Shown here: in pieces, positions 1 through 5,851 of the stretch
How positions within the stretch are numbered: position 1 is the first letter of the stretch
How the letters are laid out: each line of letters begins with the position of its first letter
Assembly: GCA_001799475.1 (NCBI GenBank)
Contig: MGTN01000160.1
Location: forward strand, 1,872-15,917
DNA: 14,046 bases
Origin: Desulfovibrionales bacterium GWA2_65_9
Lineage (GTDB): Bacteria > Desulfobacterota > Desulfovibrionia > Desulfovibrionales > Desulfovibrionaceae
Reading direction: 5' to 3'
Notes under the pieces: model-generated
Told to the model about the DNA's origin: nothing
Seen by the model: only the letters and a program-made list of their open reading frames with translations
The model's database searches: none
Made by a program: the position numbers and the translations under genes

Positions 1-1421
1 TCAAATGGCTGGGCTTCGACTGGGAGGACCGGCTCTACTACGCCTCGGACTATTTCGAGAAGCTTTACGCCTTTGCCGAGCAGCTCATCGAAAAGGGCAA
101 GGCCTACGTGGACAGCCTCTCGGCCGAGGAGATCCGCAAGCACCGTGGCACGCTCAAGGAGCCCGGCACGAACAGCCCCTATCGCGACCGCTCTGTTGCG
201 GAGAACCTGGACCTGTTCCGGCGCATGCGCGCGGGCGAGTTCCCGGACGGGGCGCACATCCTGCGCGCCAAGATCGACATGGCCTCGCCCAACGTGGTCC
301 TGCGCGACCCGGCCATCTACCGCATCAAGCATGTGCACCACCATCGCACCGGTGATGCCTGGTGCATCTACCCCATGTACGACTTCGCGCACTGCCTGTC
401 CGACTCCATCGAGGGCGTGACGCACTCCATCTGCACGCTGGAGTTCGAGAACAACAGGCCGCTTTACGACTGGATACTGGACGAGCTGGGCGTGTTCCAC
501 CCGCAGCAGATCGAGTTCGCGCGCCTGAACATCACGAACACCGTGCTCAGCAAGCGCAAGCTCATCCAGCTGCTCACCGAGGGCATCACCACGGGCTGGG
601 ACGACCCGCGCATGCCGACGCTCTCGGGCATCCGCCGCCGGGGCTACACGCCTGCGGCCCTGCGCGACTTCTGCGAGCGCATCGGCGTTGCGCGCTGCGA
701 CAACATGGTCGAGTTCGCCCTGCTTGAGCACTGCGTGCGCGAGGACCTGAACGCCAGCGCCCCGCGCGCCATGGCCGTGCTGAATCCGCTCAAGGTGGTC
801 ATCGAGAACTACCCGCAAGATCAGGTGGACGAGTTCGACTTCCCCTGGCACCCGGAGGCGGACATGGGTTCGCGCAAAGTGCCCTTCTCCAAGGTCCTGT
901 TTATTGAGCAGGACGACTTCCGGGAGGTGCCGCCCAAGGGCTACCACCGCCTGTATCCGGGCAACGAGGTGCGCCTGCGCTACTCTTACTATATCACCTG
1001 CACGGATGTGCTGAAGGACGAGGCGGGCAACGTCAGCGAGCTGCGCTGCACCTACGACCCCGAGAGCAGGGGCGGCAGCAGTCCGGACGGCCGCAAGGTC
1101 AAGGGCACGCTGCACTGGGTCAGCGCGGCCCACGCGCTGGACGCTGAGGTGCGCCTGTATGATCAGCTGTTCACCAAGCCGAACCCCGGCGCCGAGGAGG
1201 ACTTCACCTCCTGCATCAACCCGGATTCGCTGACGGTCGTGCGCGGCAAGCTGGAACCGGCCCTGGCCAATGTCGAGCCCGGCTGGCACTGCCAGTTCGA
1301 GCGCCTGGGCTACTTCTGCGCCGACGAGAAGGACACGAAGCCGGGTGCTCCGGTGTTCAACCGCACGGCCACCCTGCGCGACACCTGGGGCAAGATTGAG
1401 AAGAAGCAGGGCGGTCGCTAG
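1..1421 (+). CDS. glnS: Glutaminyl-tRNA synthetase, 5' end cut by the window
   Basis: Charges tRNA-Gln with glutamine using ATP, in the cytosol. The frame is open from base 3 and reads KWLGFDWEDRLYYASDYFEKL, a hallmark of bacterial GlnRS. Further on come the class I KMSKS-equivalent loop (VLSKRKL, about bases 543-563), then GWDDPRMPTLSGIRRRGYT and REDLNASAPRAMAV, all typical of the catalytic and anticodon-binding parts. The C-terminal beta-barrel end is complete (FNRTATLRDTW near the stop). About 472 residues are present against roughly 550 for a full enzyme, so about 80 N-terminal residues, including the HIGH motif, lie outside the window. The TAG stop (1419-1421) is the first end of a repeat element, and the likely native terminator lies beyond that element. 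The family identification is very secure. Confidence 0.97.
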   Translation, partial: KWLGFDWEDRLYYASDYFEKLYAFAEQLIEKGKAYVDSLSAEEIRKHRGTLKEPGTNSPYRDRSVAENLDLFRRMRAGEFPDGAHILRAKIDMASPNVVLRDPAIYRIKHVHHHRTGDAWCIYPMYDFAHCLSDSIEGVTHSICTLEFENNRPLYDWILDELGVFHPQQIEFARLNITNTVLSKRKLIQLLTEGITTGWDDPRMPTLSGIRRRGYTPAALRDFCERIGVARCDNMVEFALLEHCVREDLNASAPRAMAVLNPLKVVIENYPQDQVDEFDFPWHPEADMGSRKVPFSKVLFIEQDDFREVPPKGYHRLYPGNEVRLRYSYYITCTDVLKDEAGNVSELRCTYDPESRGGSSPDGRKVKGTLHWVSAAHALDAEVRLYDQLFTKPNPGAEEDFTSCINPDSLTVVRGKLEPALANVEPGWHCQFERLGYFCADEKDTKPGAPVFNRTATLRDTWGKIEKKQGGR

Positions 1422-1581
1422 GGCCTGTTTCAAAAAGTGTCTTTTGCCCCCTGGACGCAGCCTGGACATCAGCGCGAGCCGGTTTGGGGCCAGGGCCGTA
1501 CCGCATGAGTACACTCCCTGGCTCCAAATAGGCTCTCTCCTCGCCAGGGAACGCAATCCATCTTTTGGAAACAGACCCTAG
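1418..1581 (+). repeat. Cloverleaf-like CTAG-bounded repeat element, copy 1
   Basis: A 164 bp intergenic element that starts and ends with CTAG. The left end CTAGGGCCTGTTTCAAAAA is an imperfect inverted repeat of the right end (TTTTGGAAACAGACCCTAG). Inside are CCCTGG/CCAGGG (stem 1), GTAC/GTAC around a short loop (stem 2), and CCCTGGC/GCCAGGG (stem 3). Over its last ~84 bases it differs from the copy at 8410-8584 at only about seven positions by eye. The first CTAG contains the glnS stop. The element separates glnS from a strong terminator at 1605. It has no coding capacity of its own. It is probably a miniature inverted-repeat (MITE/REP-like) element; that class name is inference. Confidence 0.85.
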
Positions 1582-1604
1582 CCCCGGTCACAGAGACGTT
1601 ACAG

Positions 1605-1636
1605 GCCGCGTCCGGGCAACCGGGCGCGGCTTTTTT
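1605..1636 (+). terminator. Rho-independent terminator, probably of glnS
   Basis: GCCGCG-T-CCGG, a GCAA tetraloop, then CCGG-G-CGCGGC form an 11-pair stem (one T-G wobble), followed directly by six T. It lies downstream of glnS and upstream of the marR promoter, so it most likely ends glnS transcription. Without the repeat element it would sit about 24 bases after the glnS stop, a normal distance. Confidence 0.9.
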
Positions 1637-1646
1637 GCGCCAACTG

Positions 1647-1685
1647 TTGACAGTGAGACAAAACGTCTGTTAGTTGTACACGCAA
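1647..1685 (+). promoter_or_regulatory. Putative marR promoter with candidate MarR operator
   Basis: A perfect -35 hexamer TTGACA lies at 1647-1652. The -10 is poorly defined; the candidate near 1670-1675, after 17 bases, matches weakly. TTGTACACGCAA (1674-1685) overlaps or follows the -10 and recurs with one change (TTGTACACACAA) upstream of the next gene at 2177-2188. Its TTGT-N4-RCAA arms form an imperfect dyad, as expected for a dimeric winged-helix repressor. Autoregulation by the adjacent MarR protein is inference. Confidence 0.5.
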
Positions 1686-1696
1686 GAGAGGGCCCG

Positions 1697-2131
1697 ATGG
1701 CTGAAACCTGCGATCTTCTGCACCACTGCCTGTACTTCACGGCCAACAGCCTTGCGCGCAACATCACGCGCCTGGCCGAGGAGGCTTTCAAGCCCACGGG
1801 CCTGTCGCCCTCGCACGCCTTTGTGCTCATGACCGCGGCCTCCAGTCCGGGCATCGGGCCGGGCGACTTGGCGGCCAAGCTGGCCCTGGCCCCGTCCACG
1901 GTGACGCGGTTTGTCGACGCCCTGGTGGCCAAGGGCCTGCTCACGCGTACGGCCGAGGGCAGGGCGGCGCACCTGGCCGCGACTCCGGCTGGCCTGGCTC
2001 TGCTCAAGGGCGTGGAGAAGTCCTGGAAGCGCCTGCACACGGCCTACAGCACCATCCTCGGCCCGGAGGGCGACCGCCTGGCTGCGGACATCCATGCCGC
2101 CTGCCGCAAGCTGGAGGGCGAAGAAGAGTAG
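1697..2131 (+). CDS. MarR-family winged-helix transcriptional regulator
   Basis: Predicted 144-residue dimeric DNA-binding regulator, normal for MarR proteins. Residues 1-35 form the N-terminal dimerisation helix. Residues 36-75 give the helix-turn-helix (LAAKLALAPSTVTRFVDAL, with STVTR as recognition helix). Residues 82-97 are the wing (RTAEGRAAHLAATPAG, shorter and less charged than the classical DxRD wing), followed by the C-terminal dimer helices. The ATG at 1697 is chosen because AGAGAGGG precedes it at a good distance and the fold starts there; an in-frame extension upstream would run back into the repeat element. The next gene starts about 75 bases downstream in the same direction and shares a sequence word in its upstream region, so the flavin reductase is the likely target. 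The ligand is unknown. Confidence 0.88.
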   Translation: MAETCDLLHHCLYFTANSLARNITRLAEEAFKPTGLSPSHAFVLMTAASSPGIGPGDLAAKLALAPSTVTRFVDALVAKGLLTRTAEGRAAHLAATPAGLALLKGVEKSWKRLHTAYSTILGPEGDRLAADIHAACRKLEGEEE

Positions 2132-2140
2132 AGCCCAGGT

Positions 2141-2188
2141 TTGCCAAACTATTTTCCGTCGATACTTTACTATTGCTTGTACACACAA
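2141..2188 (+). promoter_or_regulatory. Putative promoter and MarR operator before the flavin reductase
   Basis: This AT-richer stretch between marR and the reductase contains TTGCCA (2141-2146), TACTTT (2163-2168, spacing 16) and an alternative TACTAT (2168-2173). It ends in TTGTACACACAA (2177-2188), an inverted repeat TTGT-ACAC-ACAA that matches the word upstream of marR at 11 of 12 positions. The promoter hexamers are only fair matches. The shared word is the stronger observation. Confidence 0.45.
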
Positions 2189-2205
2189 CAACATGTGGAG
2201 GACCT

Positions 2206-2784
2206 ATGAAACGCAATCTCGGACCCGTGAACGCGCTGTATCCGTCGCTGATCACCATTGTCGGGGCCGTGGTGGATGGCAAGCCTAATTTCCTGGCCGT
2301 GGCCCACGTGGGCATCATGAACCACGGCCAGCCGCAGTACCTGTCCTTCGGCATCAACAAGAATCACCACACGCCCAAGGGTATTCTGGAGCACCGCGAG
2401 TTCAGCGTATGCATCCCCGGCGAGAACCTGGTGGTGGAGACGGACTATGTGGGGCTGGTCACGGGCCGGAACACGGACAAGTCGCAGGTTTTCGAGCTGT
2501 TCCAGGGGGAGCTTGAGCATGCCCCGCTCATCCAGGGCTGCCCGGTGTGCATGGAGTGCCGTCTGGCGCGGGTGGTGGACTTTGAGACGCATGACGTGTT
2601 CATCGGCGAGATTGTGGCCACCCACGCCGAGGAGTCCGTGCTGCGCGAGGACGGCACAATCGACATCGCCCGCGTGCGGCCGCTCTTGTTCGACATGGCG
2701 AGCATCAAGTACTGGAGCCTGGGCGCGGAGGTCGCACCCTGCTGGAACGTGGGCAAGCAGTTGAAGGCCACCCGGCGGGGCTAG
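2206..2784 (+). CDS. Flavin reductase family protein (flavoredoxin-like)
   Basis: 192-residue FMN-binding split-barrel protein of the flavin reductase-like (DIM6/NTAB) family, which includes Desulfovibrio flavoredoxin. The N terminus (LGPVNALYPSLITIVGA..GKPNFLAVAHVGIMN) has the family's typical start, followed by a region like that which holds the flavin (SFGINKNHHTPKGILEHREFSVCIP). Residues 80-95 (VETDYVGLVTGRNTDK) also match. Such proteins bind FMN and pass electrons to a partner, usually in the cytosol. The ATG at 2206 follows GGAGG (2197-2201). Cysteines around residues 107-112 (GCPVCMEC) are notable and could be redox-active or bind metal; this is unproven. It is probably controlled by the MarR protein just upstream. 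The TAG stop lies in the first CTAG of repeat copy 2. The substrate or partner cannot be told from sequence. Confidence 0.88.
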   Translation: MKRNLGPVNALYPSLITIVGAVVDGKPNFLAVAHVGIMNHGQPQYLSFGINKNHHTPKGILEHREFSVCIPGENLVVETDYVGLVTGRNTDKSQVFELFQGELEHAPLIQGCPVCMECRLARVVDFETHDVFIGEIVATHAEESVLREDGTIDIARVRPLLFDMASIKYWSLGAEVAPCWNVGKQLKATRRG

Positions 2785-2934
2785 GGCCTGTTTCTAAAAG
2801 CGTCTTTTGCCCCCTGGATGTCGTCGCGAGCCGATTTTGATCCAGGGCTGTACTGCATGAGTACACCCACTGGCCCCAAAATGGGCTCTTTCCTCGTCAG
2901 GGAACAAAATCCATCTTTTGGAAACAGACTCTAG
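2781..2934 (+). repeat. Cloverleaf-like CTAG-bounded repeat element, copy 2
   Basis: 154 bp, the shortest of three copies. The left end is CTAGGGCCTGTTTCTAAAAG and the right end TTTTGGAAACAGACTCTAG. Stem 1 is CCCTGGAT/ATCCAGGG (8 bp), where copy 3 has CCCTGGACC/GGTCCAGGG, so paired positions have changed together. Stem 2 is TGTACT/AGTACA around GCATG. Stem 3 is weaker (CACTGGC against GTCAGGG), with an internal GCCC/GGGC hairpin. The leading CTAG holds the flavin reductase stop. The element lies between convergent genes, and no separate T-tract terminator is seen here, so it may also act in termination (inference). Confidence 0.85.
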
Positions 2935-2957
2935 GCTCCGGGCGCGTAGCGGAAGCC

Positions 2958-3818
2958 TCAGGCGCTCCAGAGCTGGCGCTGGTCCCAGCCGAAGCCGCCG
3001 GGGCGCAGGGGCAGTTCCAGGCCTGCGAACAGGGCGGCCACGTCGCGCGGCGCTGGAATGACCCCCGGTTCAAAAGCCGTGGCCCAGGGGTCGCCGCGCA
3101 GCAGGGCCAGGGCCCAGCGACAGATGTCGGGCTCAAAGGCCCCGGGCGTGTGCACCACCAGCAGCGCCTTGGCCCGGCCATCCTGCATGGGCGGCAGCCT
3201 GCGCAGGGGCGGGCAGGAGGCCAGCAGTCCGGAAACCTGCGCCAGCCGACCGCTGGCCAGGACCAGCCGGAGCCAGAAATCCCACAGGCTGTAGTCAAGG
3301 GTCGGGTGCAGGCCGCCCAGGATGTCCCAGGCCGTGCGCTGGACGAGGGCCACAGGGCCCACGGCGTTGCGCCGGATGAGCTGTTCGGGCCGGAAGACCG
3401 GGCGGCGCGAAAAAGGCTTGCTGTCCGCGCTGCCCGCCGTATGCTCGCAGAAGACCGCCTGGGGGCTCTTCCTGCCGCGCAGGGCCGACAGGCAGCGGCT
3501 CATGAACTGCGGGTGCAGCCGAGTGCCTTCAGGAATCAGCGCCAGGTGCTCGGCGTCACCGTCCGTGGCGGCCAAGTTCAGGGCCTGGGCCGGAGTCAGG
3601 CCGCGCGCGTCCAGCACCTCTACGGCGGCGAAGTCCAGGGCGCTGTGCAGCAGCCTGGCCTCAGGGCCCGTATGCAGGTCGGGGTCCGTGGCGGCCAGGA
3701 CGATCTCCAGCCGCTTGGGGCCGATGTCCTGACAGGCCAGGGAGACGAGGGTTCTGAACATATCTGTTCCGGTTCCGCGAGAGCGGACCAGCACCCGAAT
3801 GCGATTCGTTGCGCTCAT
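2958..3818 (-). CDS. GT2-fold glycosyltransferase-like protein with degenerate active site
   Basis: 286 residues, cytosolic, no signal peptide or membrane helix. The layout resembles family 2 glycosyltransferases: a first Rossmann-like strand (RIRVLVRSRGTGTDMFRTLVSLACQD), LEIVLAATDP, then ALNLAATDGDAEHLALIPEGTRLHPQFM (79-106), which corresponds to the usual nucleotide-sugar site. Later GGLHPTLDYSLWDFWLRL (168-185) matches the conserved GG(F/L)..D..WDLWLRL segment. The acidic DD/DxD cluster expected after the 'LALI' strand is replaced by PEGT, so it may be an inactive or altered transferase. The ATG at 3818 is chosen because AAGGGG lies six bases upstream. A sigma-28-like promoter is found further upstream, and a CgeB-like gene is divergent. 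A role in flagellar or surface glycosylation is inference. Confidence 0.7.
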   Translation of the reverse strand: MSATNRIRVLVRSRGTGTDMFRTLVSLACQDIGPKRLEIVLAATDPDLHTGPEARLLHSALDFAAVEVLDARGLTPAQALNLAATDGDAEHLALIPEGTRLHPQFMSRCLSALRGRKSPQAVFCEHTAGSADSKPFSRRPVFRPEQLIRRNAVGPVALVQRTAWDILGGLHPTLDYSLWDFWLRLVLASGRLAQVSGLLASCPPLRRLPPMQDGRAKALLVVHTPGAFEPDICRWALALLRGDPWATAFEPGVIPAPRDVAALFAGLELPLRPGGFGWDQRQLWSA

Positions 3819-3890
3819 GTGGCACCCCTTCCCTGGGATAATCCGGGGCAGGCACGATCCGTGTGCCGCAATAAGCCCCATTCGCTGCTC

Positions 3891-3918
3891 TTATCGGTCG
3901 GCTTAGGGGGATACTTTA
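3891..3918 (-). promoter_or_regulatory. Sigma-28 (FliA)-like promoter upstream of the GT2-like gene
   Basis: On the minus strand, TAAAGTAT (3918-3911) is followed after 12 bases by ACCGATAA (3898-3891). The known FliA consensus is TAAAGTTT-N11-GCCGATAA. The match is 7 of 8 in each box, with a spacer one base longer. It points toward the GT2-like gene, and the start codon would lie about 65-70 bases after the predicted transcription start. The sequence match is direct; activity is inferred. Confidence 0.55.
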
Positions 3919-3998
3919 GGCCGCGCGCGAACTTCCTGGCTGGCGGCAGGCCTTTCCCTGTCACGATCTTTGCACTACGCTCTGCGGACAGGTGCGCC

Positions 3999-5756
3999 AT
4001 GCAGCAAAAACGCAAGAAATCTGACGCCGGACCCGGCGTGCCAGCGGAACGGCCCCAGGCCGTGGCCGAGGCTCTGGCCGTGCGCAGGGACGGTATGCCG
4101 GACAACATGCCGTGTGACGGGGCGCTTGCGGACCTGCGCCTGCTGGTGCACGGCAAGACCTGGCATCTCTGGGGCCGCGACGGCATCGCGCGGGAGCAGG
4201 CCCTGGCCGCCTCTGTGCCGGAACGCTCCCTGCCGGTGCTCCTTGGGCCCAGCCTGGGCCTGTGCCTGGACCTGCTCGCGGCGGCGGGCCGCCCGCTGGC
4301 CGTGGTGGACCGCGAGGCCGCAGTCTGGGCCGTGACAGATGCCAGAGAACGGCACAGCAGAGCCCCGAACGTGCTCTGGCTGGATCAGGACGACCCGGAA
4401 GCGGTGCTGGCCGAGCTGACGCGCTGGCAGGCCGCGCATGGCGGGTTGCCCTTTGCGCCGCTCATGGCCCCCACGGCCCGGCGCATCGACCCGGAATTTT
4501 ATGCACGCCTGGAGCAGGACCTCCTCGCCAGCGCCAAGGCCAATTTTTGGGACCAGGCCGCGTACCCGAAGTTTCAGGGCGCAAGCCCGCGCGTGCTGCT
4601 CCTGGACCGCCCGTATTTTCTGCAAACCGAGATCAAGGACGCGCTCACGCGCCTGGGCATCGCCTGGACGGCCCTGCCCGTGGGCACACAGGCGCGGGGC
4701 AGCACGCAGTTCATTGAGGACCTGCTGCGGCGCGTGCTGGAGTTCAAGCCAGACTTCCTGCTCACGGTGAACCACTTCGGCCTGGACAGCGAGGGGCGGC
4801 TGGCCGAGCTCCTGGAGCGCCTGAACCTGCCCCTGGCCTCCTGGTTCGTGGACAATCCGCACCTCATCCTCTCGCGCCACGCCGGGCTGGCCCGCGCGGG
4901 AACGGTGATCTTCACCTGGGACGCGGACAACGTGCCAAGCCTGCAGGCCCAGGGCTACGCCAATGTCCACTACCTGCCGCTGGCCACGGACGCCACGCGC
5001 TTTCGGCCCGGCCTGCCGCCCGGCCCGGACAGCTGGCGCGCCGGGGCCTCCTTTGTGGGCGACTCCATGCAGCGCGCCGTGGCCGACAGCCTGGCCGCCT
5101 GCAGCGGCCCGAAGGCCTTGCTTGGGAACTCTGTCGCCCTGGCCGCAGAGTTTGGCCTGGCCAGCCAGCGCTCGGTGCAGGACTTTCTGGAGGACCGGCA
5201 TCCGGAGCATGCTGCCGCGCTCCGCGCCTTGGGGCAAGCGGAGCGCCTGGCCTGCGAGTCGCTTTTGACCTGGGAGGCCACCCGCCAGTATCGCGCCAGT
5301 TGCGTGGCTGCCCTGGCCGGGTTCGACGCCGTGGTGGCCGGGGACCCGGTGGGTTGGGGCGAGGGGTTTTCGTCAAATAGTACGGTGCGCCTGCTTCCGC
5401 GCCTGGACTACTACCGCGACCTGCCCGCGTTCTATCCCATGAGCGCGGTGAATCTGAACTGCACGAGTCGGCAGATGAAGGGGGCGGTGAACCAGCGCGT
5501 GTTCGATGTTCCGGCCTGCGGGGCCTTTGTGCTCACGGACAACCGCGCGCAGCTGGCCGAGCTCTTCGAGCCTGGCCGTGAGGTGCTGGTGTATGAGACG
5601 CCGGAGGACATTGCCGGGCTTGTGCAGCGCTCCCTGCATGATGCCGCGGCCCGGGAGCGCATGGTCCAGGCGGCGCGGCGGCGCATCCTGGCCGAGCACA
5701 CCTACGAGCACCGGCTGACGCGGCTTTTGGGCGTCATGCGCGAGAGTTTTGCCTAA
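3999..5756 (+). CDS. CgeB/DUF3880-type glycosyltransferase
   Basis: 585 residues, predicted cytosolic. Residues 45-180 form an N-terminal domain with a Rossmann-like segment (VLLGPSLGLCLDLLAAAGRPLAVVDRE). Residues 197-345 match the DUF3880 part of CgeB-like proteins (RVLLLDRPYFLQTEIKDAL, PDFLLTVNHFGLDSEG, LASWFVDNP at 279-287). The C-terminal part (about 485-580) is a GT1-like domain: VNLNCTSRQMKGAVNQRVFDVPACGAFVLTDN, then ELFEPGREVLVYETPEDIAGLV and EHTYEHRL. The related clan uses nucleotide sugars and, in Desulfovibrio-like bacteria, is often found with motility or polysaccharide genes (general knowledge, not shown here). The ATG at 3999 is used because the extension further upstream would overlap the divergent gene on the other strand. 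The ribosome site is modest (AGGTG, 3990-3994). It lies divergent to the GT2-like gene across 180 bases. Confidence 0.82.
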   Translation: MQQKRKKSDAGPGVPAERPQAVAEALAVRRDGMPDNMPCDGALADLRLLVHGKTWHLWGRDGIAREQALAASVPERSLPVLLGPSLGLCLDLLAAAGRPLAVVDREAAVWAVTDARERHSRAPNVLWLDQDDPEAVLAELTRWQAAHGGLPFAPLMAPTARRIDPEFYARLEQDLLASAKANFWDQAAYPKFQGASPRVLLLDRPYFLQTEIKDALTRLGIAWTALPVGTQARGSTQFIEDLLRRVLEFKPDFLLTVNHFGLDSEGRLAELLERLNLPLASWFVDNPHLILSRHAGLARAGTVIFTWDADNVPSLQAQGYANVHYLPLATDATRFRPGLPPGPDSWRAGASFVGDSMQRAVADSLAACSGPKALLGNSVALAAEFGLASQRSVQDFLEDRHPEHAAALRALGQAERLACESLLTWEATRQYRASCVAALAGFDAVVAGDPVGWGEGFSSNSTVRLLPRLDYYRDLPAFYPMSAVNLNCTSRQMKGAVNQRVFDVPACGAFVLTDNRAQLAELFEPGREVLVYETPEDIAGLVQRSLHDAAARERMVQAARRRILAEHTYEHRLTRLLGVMRESFA

Positions 5757-5781
5757 GAGCGATTGAACCCACGCTGCGGCC

Positions 5782-5810
5782 TTGAGAATTGCCGCCGAAT
5801 TTGCCATAGT
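5782..5810 (+). promoter_or_regulatory. Putative sigma-70 promoter of the SulP fusion gene
   Basis: TTGAGA (5782-5787, five of six) and CATAGT (5805-5810, four of six) are separated by 17 bases, in the 95-base gap after the CgeB-like gene. They lie about 40 bases before the GTG start. The AT-richer gap and the spacing support it. No terminator is seen between the two genes, so read-through is possible. Confidence 0.5.
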
Positions 5811-5851
5811 CGAGCAGACGGTGAGTAACCGCCACCAAGCCGGAGGGCAGA

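Noticed and set aside
2897..3298. Minus-strand frames with RVCFQKMDFVP peptides, also at 8346-8675
   Set aside because: The shared peptide is a translation of the right end of the repeat element, not a protein family. The rest of each frame is the shadow of a real gene.
3150..3998. Long upstream in-frame extension of the CgeB-like gene
   Set aside because: It runs antisense through the GT2-like gene, has low-complexity Arg/Gln/Ala-rich composition, and the family match starts after 3999.
3975..5237. 420-codon minus-strand frame opposite the CgeB-like gene
   Set aside because: High GC leaves long antisense frames; no domain is recognisable and the composition is Gln/Arg/Gly/Ala-rich.
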